A stretch of DNA of 20,820 nucleotides from JACVRX01 sp035697245 (GTDB taxonomy: Bacteria > Actinomycetota > Actinomycetes > Jiangellales > Jiangellaceae). Under the pieces are notes generated by a model. The model was given only the letters and a program-made list of their open reading frames with translations. It did no database searches and was not told where the DNA came from. This document shows, in pieces, positions 14,126-20,820 of this stretch; position 1 is the stretch's first letter; the number at the start of each line of letters is the position of its first letter. The stretch is from contig DASSDH010000255.1 of the NCBI GenBank assembly GCA_035697245.1, forward strand, positions 1 to 20,820, written 5' to 3'. A program made the translations under genes and the position numbers.

Positions 14126-15105
14126 CAGCCGATACCCGTCGACGGCAACAGGTCCTCGCGAGCCAACGCCTGAGCTGACGTCCGCAGCGAGGTCTCGAAG
14201 ACGTCGAGCCGGCGGGATGTCTGCATCAGGTTGCCACCGATTGCCTCGAGATCCTCCGGCCCAGGCGCGAGGATCGTCACACTAGTGCCCTGCGCCTGAA
14301 GTTTCTCGGCTTCGTGCAGGCAGCGTCGGGTCACGACCGCGCGCCACCGCCGCTCCATCTTGACCAACAGTGAGCGCGGATGGTCGGTCGCCAGCGACAC
14401 GAGCGGAGCGACGACGTAGACCTCGTCCAGGTCCAGACCCACCAGAAGGTCGACCGAGGTGGCCGAGCACACACCTCCGTCGACGAACCGGTGCTGGTCG
14501 ATCACCACCGGTGCGTACCACCCGGGGATCGCACATGAGGCCATAACGGCTTCGACCAGCGACGCCGGAGGCTCCCCCGGACGGCCGAACGGCACCCGGC
14601 GGCCGGTTTCGTAGTCCATCGCAACGAGCCACACACCGGGATGTTCTGCCCATCCGCCTCCGGGAGCGAGGGCGGCGACCAGCCCTCCGAGTTCGTCCAG
14701 CGACCCCCGGCCCACCGGAAGCAACGCGGAGATGACGGCCGTGGGCGGCAGCCGACGCAGCCGCCATGCATTTCGCCGCACGAGCGCCGGCGAGCCGACC
14801 CCCAGGCGCGGAAGAGGCGGCAGCGCTCCGCCGGTCGAGCGGTCGTAGTCCCAGGACAGGTCCGCGAGCCGTCCCCGCATCACGAGGCCGCGCTGATGGT
14901 CGCGGAGCTCTCCCGGCGTGACACCCGAGCCGAGCAGCGCGGCGAGGACAGCGCCGGCCGAGGTGCCGACGATGTAGTCGCAGGTCCGCGGGTCGATGCC
15001 GGTCGACTCCTCCAGCGCACACAGCGCACCGACCGACCACGCCGCGCCGAGCACGCCGCCGGCGCCGAGCACGAGTCCGCGCCGGGGTTGCGTCGCCTGC
15101 GTCAC
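14125..15105 (-). CDS. Patatin-like phospholipase
   Basis: This patatin-fold lipase or acyl hydrolase has about 326 residues. The glycine-rich oxyanion loop is GLVLGAGGVLGAAW (10-23). The nucleophile elbow is GTSAG with Ser49 (47-51), and the dyad aspartate is Asp209 in VDGGV. No signal peptide is seen, so it is probably cytosolic or membrane-associated. GTG at 15105 is preferred because homologues start shortly before the glycine loop; a TTG at 15135 would add 10 residues, and neither has a good Shine-Dalgarno. It lies downstream of a wax-ester synthase/DGAT gene, suggesting a link to neutral-lipid turnover, which is inference. Confidence 0.88.
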   Translation of the reverse strand: MTQATQPRRGLVLGAGGVLGAAWSVGALCALEESTGIDPRTCDYIVGTSAGAVLAALLGSGVTPGELRDHQRGLVMRGRLADLSWDYDRSTGGALPPLPRLGVGSPALVRRNAWRLRRLPPTAVISALLPVGRGSLDELGGLVAALAPGGGWAEHPGVWLVAMDYETGRRVPFGRPGEPPASLVEAVMASCAIPGWYAPVVIDQHRFVDGGVCSATSVDLLVGLDLDEVYVVAPLVSLATDHPRSLLVKMERRWRAVVTRRCLHEAEKLQAQGTSVTILAPGPEDLEAIGGNLMQTSRRLDVFETSLRTSAQALAREDLLPSTGIG

Positions 15106-15192
15106 GATTTCAGTGTGCCAAGCTCCGGCCGCCAAACGCCGTGACCCGCTGCGGCGGGTTCACATCGTCGCCCACCACCCGCCGTCGGCCGA

Positions 15193-16617
15193 TCAGCCGT
15201 TGACTGGCGGCTTGCCGTCATCACGTCCGCGGACCGGTGCCTCGGCGAGCTCGTCGAGGGCGTCGACGAGGCATTGCGCGAGCACACCGACGTCGGGCAT
15301 GCCGTCCCGGTCGGCGTTGACGCCGTAATAAAGGCCCCCGTCGTACGACGTGACGCCGATCGCCACGGCTTGCCCGTGCGCGAGCGGCACTACGGGATAG
15401 GCAGTCAACAGGCGGGCTCCGCTCGCGTAGAGAGGAACCTGCGGGCCGGGCACGTTCGTCACGATCAGGTTGAACACCCGCCTGGACATGCTCGACGCCA
15501 CTCGGGCGCCGAGCGCGTGCAGAGTCGGCGGCGCAAACCCGGCCAGCCCGACCAGGGCTTCGGCAGCAACGGCCTGGCCGCTGTCCTTGTGGGCCTGCAT
15601 CGCATCGGAGATGCGCTGCAGCCGGACCACCGGGTTGGGTTCGCCGACGGGCAGGTCGACGAGGAATGACGAGATCCGGTTCCCCAGGCTGCCCTTCTCG
15701 TCCGGGCGGCGCACACTCACCGGCACGAGGGCCCGGATCGACGTCGAAGCGCGGACTGGCTCCCCGCGGGTCAACAGCCAGGTCCGCAACGCACCAGCGA
15801 CGGTGGCCAGCACGACGTCGTTGACCGTGCCGCCGTGCGCTGCTCGGATGCGCCGGTAAGTGTCGAGAGCGGTGTCCGCCGTCGCGAACCGGCGTTGTGC
15901 GCTGATCGGGCCGTTGAGCGGCAGGCTCGGCGCCGGCCGGGCCATGGTCCGCATCGCGGCCGCGGTCACTCCGCTGAGGGCGCCGAACGCCCGGTTCGCG
16001 GTGTGCTCGACGTCGGCGATGCCGACTCGGAAGCTGTCGACGAGCGATCGCGGCCGGCGTACCGTCTCGGCGAGCGCACCGGCCACCAGGGCGTGCCACC
16101 CCGGCTCGGGGGCCGGCTGCCACTCGTCGGGCAGGGTGTCCCGCGGTTCCGGCGTGTCGTCGAGGATCACCGCGCCGATGTCGACCGCGGAGACCCCGTC
16201 GACGACGGCGTGATGCGTCTTGGACAGCACCGCGAAGCGGTCACCGGACATGCCCTCGACGAGGTACATCTCCCATAGCGGCCGGGCCCGGTCCAGTGGC
16301 CGGCTCATGACGCGGGCAACCAGCTCGTGCAGCTGATCGTCGGTGCCTGGTTTGGGCAGCGCAGACCGCCGGACGTGGTAGTCCAGATCGAACTCCTGGT
16401 CGTCGACCCAGACCGGGTTGGCCAGCCGGCCGGGGATCGGCCGAACTCGTTGCCGGTAGCGGGGAACTAATGCGATCCGGTCCCGGATCAGGTCGACCAG
16501 GCCCTCGTAGTCGAAGCCGCCCGGCGCCTGGAAAACCGCGACACTGCCCACGTGCATCGGCGTGTCCTGGTCTTCGAAATACAGGAAGGAGACGTCCAGC
16601 GGGCCGAGCCGATCCAT
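15193..16617 (-). CDS. Wax ester synthase / diacylglycerol acyltransferase (WS/DGAT)
   Basis: This 474-aa protein starts with the family's hallmark MDRLGPLDVSFLYFED and carries the catalytic HHxxxDG motif (HHAVVDG, 135-141). The later NDVVLATVAGALRTWL and the C-terminal LIVTNVPGPQVPLYASG stretches are also typical. It is expected to esterify acyl-CoA to diacylglycerol or fatty alcohol, making storage lipid. No Shine-Dalgarno precedes the ATG. A TATCTT box 6 nt upstream suggests a leaderless transcript. It is the first gene of a minus-strand run with the patatin-like and DUF6912 genes. Confidence 0.93.
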   Translation of the reverse strand: MDRLGPLDVSFLYFEDQDTPMHVGSVAVFQAPGGFDYEGLVDLIRDRIALVPRYRQRVRPIPGRLANPVWVDDQEFDLDYHVRRSALPKPGTDDQLHELVARVMSRPLDRARPLWEMYLVEGMSGDRFAVLSKTHHAVVDGVSAVDIGAVILDDTPEPRDTLPDEWQPAPEPGWHALVAGALAETVRRPRSLVDSFRVGIADVEHTANRAFGALSGVTAAAMRTMARPAPSLPLNGPISAQRRFATADTALDTYRRIRAAHGGTVNDVVLATVAGALRTWLLTRGEPVRASTSIRALVPVSVRRPDEKGSLGNRISSFLVDLPVGEPNPVVRLQRISDAMQAHKDSGQAVAAEALVGLAGFAPPTLHALGARVASSMSRRVFNLIVTNVPGPQVPLYASGARLLTAYPVVPLAHGQAVAIGVTSYDGGLYYGVNADRDGMPDVGVLAQCLVDALDELAEAPVRGRDDGKPPVNG

Positions 16618-16623
16618 GCTGCG

Positions 16624-16629
16624 AAGATA
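16624..16629 (-). promoter_or_regulatory. -10 box for leaderless WS/DGAT transcript
   Basis: TATCTT on the minus strand ends 6 nt before the ATG at 16617, the spacing of leaderless actinobacterial genes, and no ribosome binding site is present. No convincing -35 is visible. The whole divergent gap to the lipoprotein gene is 49 bp. Confidence 0.45.
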
Positions 16630-16666
16630 GGCCGTCCCTCGTCGTCCCCGCAGGAGCAGTTCGCCG

Positions 16667-17107
16667 ATGCACGCCTTCCGCCGCCCGTCCGCCTGGTTGT
16701 GTGCACTTGTCCCGCTCGTTCTCAGCTACGGCCTCGCCGGCTGCGGCGGCGACTCCGGTGAGGCGGCCGCACCGGCGCCCGCGTCGACTACGGCGAGCCT
16801 CAGCACGGAGCCGGAATCGCCACCCACGGCGTCCGCCAGCCCGTCGACGCCGGTGATCGAGATCCATATCGTCGATGGCGAGGTACACACCGATGCTGAC
16901 CGGGTGGAGGTGGCGTCCGGCGCGACCATTCGGTTGGTCGTGACCAGCGATGTCGACGACGAGTTGCACATTCACGGCGCCGACGAGACGGCGGCACTGG
17001 TCGCGAGTGTCCCGACGACTCTCGAGTTCACGATCAGTGAGCCCGGCACCTTCGACGTGGAGACCCACGACAGCGGCCTGCTGCTGGTCCAGTTGCTCGT
17101 CCGGTGA
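16667..17107 (+). CDS. Cupredoxin-like lipoprotein
   Basis: This 146-aa protein has a lipoprotein signal peptide with lipobox LAGC (Cys26). A Ser/Thr/Pro/Ala-rich linker (about 30-62) tethers a small beta-rich domain. The domain pattern (IEIHIVDGEV, VEVASGATIRLVVTSDVDDELHIHG, a final FTISEPGTFDVETHDSGLLLVQLLV) resembles the cupredoxin-like fold. HIHG and ETHDS give possible His ligands, but a blue-copper Cys/Met pair is absent. It should sit on the outer face of the membrane. The next gene overlaps its stop as GTGA, so the two are probably partners. The ATG has AGGAG 10 nt upstream. Confidence 0.78.
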   Translation: MHAFRRPSAWLCALVPLVLSYGLAGCGGDSGEAAAPAPASTTASLSTEPESPPTASASPSTPVIEIHIVDGEVHTDADRVEVASGATIRLVVTSDVDDELHIHGADETAALVASVPTTLEFTISEPGTFDVETHDSGLLLVQLLVR

Positions 17108-18426
17108 GCCGAGCGGCCCTGATCGCACACGGCGTCGGCGGCCGACAGGACCTGCCGATCCCGTTCGAGCTGGCCGTTCTCGGCGCCGCTCTCGCGCTCG
17201 TGGTGTCGTTCCTGATCCTGGGCCTGGCCTGGAAGGAGTCGCGGTATCGCGGCGACGACAGTGGGTTGCCGCTCCCCGAGGCACTGACCCGGGCCGCTGA
17301 CTCGCCGTGGCTGCGGTGGACCCTACGCATCCTCGGCCTGGTGGTGGCTGCCTGTGTCACGCTCGCCGCAGTCGCCGGCCCTGACCTCGCGACCAACCCC
17401 ACGGCGGGTGTGGTCTATGTGCTGCTCTGGGTGGGACTCGTGCCCGCTTCGCTCCTGCTCGGTCCGGTGTGGCGACTGGTCAACCCGGTGCGTACGGTTC
17501 ACCTGCTGCTATGCAGGGCGCTGCGGCTCGATCCGGCGGCAGGGGTTCGGCGGCTCCCGTCCTGGGTTGGCGTCTGGCCTGCGGCGGGGTGGCTGCTGGC
17601 GTTCACATGGCTGGAGTTGGTCGCGCCCGACCGAGCGACGACGCCGGTCATCCGGGCGTGGTTCGCCGTATTCGTTGGCGTCTCACTGGTCGGCGCAGTG
17701 GCGTTCGGATCGCGCTGGTTCGACCGCGCCGACCCGTTCGAGGCTTACTCGACGTTGGTCGGACGGCTGTCCTGGCTTGGTCGCCGTCGCGACGGCCGGC
17801 TGGTCGCCCGCCGCCCGCTGGAGAATCTCGACGGCCTGCCCGCGCGCCCTGGACTCACCGCTGCGGTGGCGGTGCTGCTCGGCTCCACGATGTACGACAG
17901 CGCATCGGCATCGCCTTGGTGGGCTCGCTGGACGCAGGAGTCGAGCATCGGCGCGACGATGGCCGGAACCATTGGCCTGCTGGCCAGTGCCGCGCTCGTC
18001 TATGCGACGTTCGCATTCGCGGTGTGGTGCGCCGAGCTGGTAGCCGGGATTCGCAGCCATGCGGACGCATTCGCCCATTCGGTCGTGCCGATTGCCGTCG
18101 GCTACGTGATCGCCCACTACCTGACGCTGTTCGTCCTCGAGGGTCAGCACACTCTGGTGCTGCTGGCCGACCCGTTGGGCACCGGTGCGAACTGGTTCGG
18201 GCTGGGTGACCTGACCGAGAACCGGTGGCTCGCCAATCAGCCGACGCTCGTGGCAAGCCTGCAGGTCGCTGCGATCGTCATCGGCCACATCCTCGGCATC
18301 GTCTCGGCACACGACCGCGCGGTTCGACTGTTTCCGGCGCGAAGAGCACTCGTCGCCCAGCTGCCACTGCTTGCCGTGATGGTCGGCTACACCGTCATAG
18401 GACTGCTGCTCCTGTTCGCCGCCTGA
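17104..18426 (+). CDS. Polytopic membrane protein resembling 'fenitrothion hydrolase' annotations
   Basis: This 440-aa protein has about ten to twelve hydrophobic segments, beginning IPFELAVLGAALALVVSFLILGLAW and ending LPLLAVMVGYTVIGLLLLFAA. The N-terminal AHGVGGRQDLPIP stretch precedes the first helix. In Actinobacteria such proteins are often annotated as hypothetical or fenitrothion hydrolase (FedB-like); an organophosphate-hydrolysing role is not shown for them in general. The GTG start overlaps the lipoprotein stop as GTGA. The coupling to a cupredoxin-like lipoprotein suggests a metal- or redox-related membrane complex, which is inference. Confidence 0.75.
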   Translation: MSRAALIAHGVGGRQDLPIPFELAVLGAALALVVSFLILGLAWKESRYRGDDSGLPLPEALTRAADSPWLRWTLRILGLVVAACVTLAAVAGPDLATNPTAGVVYVLLWVGLVPASLLLGPVWRLVNPVRTVHLLLCRALRLDPAAGVRRLPSWVGVWPAAGWLLAFTWLELVAPDRATTPVIRAWFAVFVGVSLVGAVAFGSRWFDRADPFEAYSTLVGRLSWLGRRRDGRLVARRPLENLDGLPARPGLTAAVAVLLGSTMYDSASASPWWARWTQESSIGATMAGTIGLLASAALVYATFAFAVWCAELVAGIRSHADAFAHSVVPIAVGYVIAHYLTLFVLEGQHTLVLLADPLGTGANWFGLGDLTENRWLANQPTLVASLQVAAIVIGHILGIVSAHDRAVRLFPARRALVAQLPLLAVMVGYTVIGLLLLFAA

Positions 18427-18462
18427 CACTGTGTCCGGTGCCTCGAACCATCGAGCAGGGCG

Positions 18463-19746
18463 TCAGGTCCGAACCCGAAGCCGACGGCGTCTCGGCGCGT
18501 GGCTGACGCCGAGCAGCTCACTTGCCAGGCGTGAAACGGCTTGTCTGGCGGCGGACTTCGGGGCGACCTCCGCGAGCGATCGACCGCGCAACATGGCAGC
18601 GTCCACAGCCGCCCGGTCTTCCGGCACCAGCGTGGTGCGGAGCACACCGGCGTACCGCTCCAGGGCCGAGCGAACCTGCCGTTCCGGGTCCGACCCGACG
18701 ACCGAGGGCCGCAGCCGGTTCACAACGACGTGGACGTCGACACCAGGCACGGCTTCGCGCAGGTCCGACAGTCCGCGTACCAGCCGTTGCAGGCCCACCG
18801 GGTCGGCCGATCCGACCGCAACCACGAGGTCTGCCTGCTCGATGGTCGTCAGAGTTGCGCCATTGCGGCGGGGAGCAGCGGTGTCGAAGCTGAGCTCCTC
18901 GTCCTGCTCGAGGCAGAAGCCGCAGTCGACCACGGTGAGCTCGGCGAGGCCTCTGGCCAGCGCCCACACCACTTCCAGCGCCGCCGGGCGGATCTCCGGC
19001 CAGCGTTCGGTCCGGGTAATCCCGGTCAGCACCCGAAGTCGCGGCGTCAGCTGTCGTGCGTGCCGAGCCAGGGTCGGCAGGTCCAGCTGCCCGTTGTTGG
19101 CCGAGCGGGCGGCTCCGGCCAGACCCGGTGCTTCGTCGAGCAACCCGAGGACCTGTGCCGCCGCTCCGCCATAAGTGTCGGCGTCTGCCAACAACGCACT
19201 CCGCCCGAGGAATGCGGCCTCTGCGGCCAGGTTGACGGCAATGGTCGTCCGGCCCGGCGCCCCAGTGGGTCCCCACACGGCGACCAGCCGGCCCACCGTC
19301 GTCTGCAGGCCCGCCAGCCCGTTGACCGACTCCTCCCGGTCGCCATCGTCGCCAGTGCCGACGACGTGGCCAGGGCGATCAGACATCTTCTCGATCGCCC
19401 GATGCACCGCCGCGGATACCTCACCGGTCGTTGCCTCAGCGGTGACCACATGACCGACCCCGAGTTGTCGCAGGCGGCGCTCAGCCTGCTCGTCTCCGAC
19501 AGGCACAACACCCACGACGGCAACCTGGGAAGTTGCGAGGCGACCGAGAACCTCACGGTCCAGCCGTCGCAGGTCGGCCGAGAGGAGAACGGCGCGACCG
19601 TGACCGGTGGCGACGGCAGCCAGCAGGTCGGCCACGTCGACGCACCGACGGACCACAGCCAGGCCGCTGTCTCCGTTTTCCAACGCAGCAACGAGCCTCG
19701 ACTCCCACCCGGCGCCGGTCACCGCCGTCAGAACCGCAACCGTCAT
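18463..19746 (-). CDS. TadZ/CpaE-like P-loop ATPase
   Basis: This 427-aa protein has a receiver-like N-terminal domain (about 1-120). A MinD/ParA-type ATPase domain follows. The Walker A region is WGPTGAPGRTT (158-168), where Arg166 occupies the usual Lys position and no signature Lys is present near the loop start. Walker A' is LLADADTYGG (185-194) and the Walker B-like strand is LTVVDCGF. The C terminus is strongly basic (PRRRRLRVRT). In Tad/Flp pilus loci such proteins localise the secretion machine to a cell pole. The ATG overlaps the stop of the upstream SAF-domain gene as ATGA. No tadA, tadB, tadC or pilin gene is in the window. Similar Arg-type loops occur in actinobacterial relatives as I recall. 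Confidence 0.8.
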   Translation of the reverse strand: MTVAVLTAVTGAGWESRLVAALENGDSGLAVVRRCVDVADLLAAVATGHGRAVLLSADLRRLDREVLGRLATSQVAVVGVVPVGDEQAERRLRQLGVGHVVTAEATTGEVSAAVHRAIEKMSDRPGHVVGTGDDGDREESVNGLAGLQTTVGRLVAVWGPTGAPGRTTIAVNLAAEAAFLGRSALLADADTYGGAAAQVLGLLDEAPGLAGAARSANNGQLDLPTLARHARQLTPRLRVLTGITRTERWPEIRPAALEVVWALARGLAELTVVDCGFCLEQDEELSFDTAAPRRNGATLTTIEQADLVVAVGSADPVGLQRLVRGLSDLREAVPGVDVHVVVNRLRPSVVGSDPERQVRSALERYAGVLRTTLVPEDRAAVDAAMLRGRSLAEVAPKSAARQAVSRLASELLGVSHAPRRRRLRVRT

Positions 19747-20465
19747 CGCGACGCCTCCGGGACGACCGTCAGATAGACCAGCCCGTCGCGGGCGGCAGTG
19801 ACCAACGCGCCTACTGTCTCGTCCAGCCGGGCCGCCGATTGACCCGCGTGCGCTGGGGTCACGGCAAGTGTCACCCGGGCCTGACCGCCGGTGGTCGCGA
19901 GACCGCCCTCTCCCGAATTGGCGTCGGTGACCCCGACACCGGTGAGCAGGCGTCGCGCCGTTCGTTCCGCGGCGTCCGCGGGCGGGATCCGCCAGACGTC
20001 CACGACCGTTCCGCGGGCCACACTCGCTGGAACCTCGGCTCCCGGTAGTGGAATCGTGACATAACGGAGCTCACCGTCGCTTGTCGCTGGTGCGACCGAG
20101 GAGCGGGGAAGCAACTCGCCCTCGCCCACCGTCCGGACGACGACGTATCCATCGCCGATTGCGCCAGTGACGTAGCGGTCGAGATTGCCGTCGAGGAGGA
20201 CGTCGCGGGTCTCGACGAGCTCAGCCGTGAGAGGCTGGCCGGGCGCCAGGTCGGTGGTCGCCACCAGGACCGGCACCGTGTGGTCGGCAGCTGCGATGAC
20301 TCTGGTGCCCACGACGACGGAGCCCAGGACGAGCAGGATTCCCGTGATCAGGCGTGGGTCGAGCCAACGGGCGCGCCGGAGTCGCGACGCCTGCGGCGAA
20401 CCGACGTCGGCTGCGTTCAGCGAAGCCGACGGCGCCTGGACTGCTCCGGTACCTGTGTGAACCAA
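19743..20465 (-). CDS. CpaB/RcpC-like SAF-domain membrane protein
   Basis: This protein of 240 residues has a cytoplasmic N terminus (1-36), one membrane helix (about 39-60) and an external SAF domain: VPVLVATTDLAPGQPLTAELVETRDV, then the G-E-G-E-L-L-P-R-S motif. A further beta-rich domain (YVTIPLPGAEVPASVARGTVVDVW) resembles Flp pilus assembly protein CpaB. The start is chosen as TTG at 20465 with AGGGGG 4 nt upstream; the frame is open to 20657, but that extension would cross the promoter and the divergent gene. It is coupled to the TadZ/CpaE-like ATPase. Confidence 0.8.
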   Translation of the reverse strand: MVHTGTGAVQAPSASLNAADVGSPQASRLRRARWLDPRLITGILLVLGSVVVGTRVIAAADHTVPVLVATTDLAPGQPLTAELVETRDVLLDGNLDRYVTGAIGDGYVVVRTVGEGELLPRSSVAPATSDGELRYVTIPLPGAEVPASVARGTVVDVWRIPPADAAERTARRLLTGVGVTDANSGEGGLATTGGQARVTLAVTPAHAGQSAARLDETVGALVTAARDGLVYLTVVPEASR

Positions 20466-20502
20466 CGTTCCCCCTGCGCGCCGACGGCTGAATACCGCGC
20501 AG

Positions 20503-20530
20503 AGGATAGTCCGTCGACTGGTGTGGACAA
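20503..20530 (-). promoter_or_regulatory. Candidate housekeeping promoter of the cpaB-like/tadZ-like pair
   Basis: On the minus strand TTGTCC (plus 20525-20530) and TATCCT (plus 20503-20508) are spaced 16 nt apart, a good match to a primary-sigma promoter. The predicted start near 20496 leaves a leader of about 30 nt to the TTG start. The -35 lies inside the inverted repeat at 20522-20545. Confidence 0.5.
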
Positions 20531-20545
20531 CTGAAATCGTCCACA
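20522..20545. promoter_or_regulatory. Inverted repeat built of two DnaA-box-like 9-mers
   Basis: TGTGGAC (20522-20528) and GTCCACA (20539-20545) form a perfect 7-bp inverted repeat with 10-bp spacing. Read as 9-mers, 20522-20530 is TTGTCCACA on the minus strand, an exact match to the high-GC Gram-positive DnaA-box consensus. TCGTCCACA at 20537-20545 on the plus strand matches 8 of 9. It overlaps the -35 of the cpaB-like promoter and lies 54 bp before the divergent gene. It could equally be an operator for an unknown regulator. Confidence 0.5.
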
Positions 20546-20598
20546 AGCAACCCGTGGCACACTGCGGTACCTGCATGCTGCTGGGTCGAGGAGAAGCG

Positions 20599-20820
20599 AT
20601 GACGCCTGCCGGCCGACGATTCCTGCAACTTGCCGACGTCGCCGAGGTCCTCAACATCTCCGCCGCCCAGGCTTATGCGCTGGTCCGCAGCGGAGATCTG
20701 CCCGCCATCAAGATCGGTGGCCGGGGGCAGTGGCGGGTCGAAGCGAGTGTCCTGGAGGAGTACATCGAGCGGATGTATGCACAGACACGTGATTTCGTCA
20801 CGACCCATCCGCTGACAGGA
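20599..20820 (+). CDS. Excisionase/BldC-type helix-turn-helix protein (3' end outside window)
   Basis: The gene starts at an ATG with GAGGAG 5 nt upstream and runs off the right edge after 74 codons. LQLADVAEVLNISAAQAYAL is a MerR-like winged HTH, followed by VRSGDLPAIKIGG and GQWRVEASVLEEYIERMY, the pattern of the small excisionase-family/BldC-like DNA-binding proteins common in Actinobacteria. Residues after about 60 (YAQTRDFVTTHPLTG) are probably the C-terminal tail. It is divergent from the cpaB-like/tadZ-like pair, and regulation of that pair is possible but unproven. Confidence 0.82.
   Translation, partial: MTPAGRRFLQLADVAEVLNISAAQAYALVRSGDLPAIKIGGRGQWRVEASVLEEYIERMYAQTRDFVTTHPLTG

Noticed and set aside
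18442..18455. Small hairpin CTCGA-ACCA-TCGAG between the convergent membrane-protein and tadZ-like genes
   Set aside because: Only 5 bp of stem and no T-run; too weak to call a terminator.
18541..19776. Plus-strand open frame of about 411 codons opposite the TadZ-like gene
   Set aside because: Antisense to a protein with recognisable P-loop structure; no domain, no credible start context.
20466..20657. N-terminal extension of the CpaB-like frame to 20657
   Set aside because: It would cross the promoter and overlap the divergent HTH gene; the TTG at 20465 has a Shine-Dalgarno and gives normal family architecture.

Overview
The window is high-GC DNA (roughly two thirds G+C by eye) with densely packed genes, frequent GTG starts, 4-bp stop/start overlaps and several apparently leaderless genes. 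This, together with the gene order, points to an actinobacterium. The core order O-methyltransferase / sigE / anti-sigma / htrA / tatB / mrp / DUF1003 / MgtE-N+CBS matches the Rv1220c-Rv1232c neighbourhood of Mycobacterium tuberculosis and similar loci in other Actinobacteria, as I remember them. I cannot name the genus. No rRNA, tRNA, IS element, prophage or CRISPR array was recognised, and no gene-free stretch exceeds about 300 bases.

Left part (1-4500, + strand): the C-terminal part of an MgtE-N/CBS regulatory protein overlaps a DUF1003 membrane protein. A clear TPP riboswitch with a Shine-Dalgarno-sequestering hairpin follows. It precedes a ykoE-ykoD-ykoC set, an ECF importer for thiamine or its hydroxymethylpyrimidine precursor. 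A large nested palindrome separates ykoC from the convergent marR gene.

Middle (4495-11154): marR and mrp (an Fe-S carrier ATPase) diverge from a 42-bp region in which both genes look leaderless. Convergent to mrp runs a minus-strand envelope-stress operon: sigE (ECF sigma), a zinc-type anti-sigma factor, an RseB-like exported protein, the HtrA protease and tatB. Its first three genes are joined by GTGA overlaps. A GGAAC-N18-GTT element before sigE suggests autoregulation. An O-methyltransferase diverges from sigE.

Right-middle (11155-16617, all minus strand): a wax-ester synthase/DGAT, a patatin-like lipase, a DUF6912 protein, the proline-catabolic dehydrogenase PruA and an unrecognised helical protein. 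A short-repeat tract lies between the last of these and the methyltransferase.

Right end (16667-20820): a cupredoxin-like lipoprotein overlaps a polytopic membrane protein resembling those annotated as fenitrothion hydrolase. On the minus strand a CpaB-like SAF protein is coupled to a TadZ/CpaE-like ATPase whose Walker A motif has Arg for Lys. No other pilus gene lies in the window. Divergent from this pair is a BldC/excisionase-type DNA-binding protein that runs off the window. Between them, two DnaA-box-like 9-mers in inverted orientation overlap the predicted cpaB promoter.

Most genes are conserved actinobacterial families. The least explained parts are the orphan TadZ/CpaB module with its DnaA-box palindrome, the RseB-like insert in the sigE operon, the lipoprotein/membrane-protein pair, the 199-aa hypothetical gene and several unusual starts (CTG, possibly ATC).
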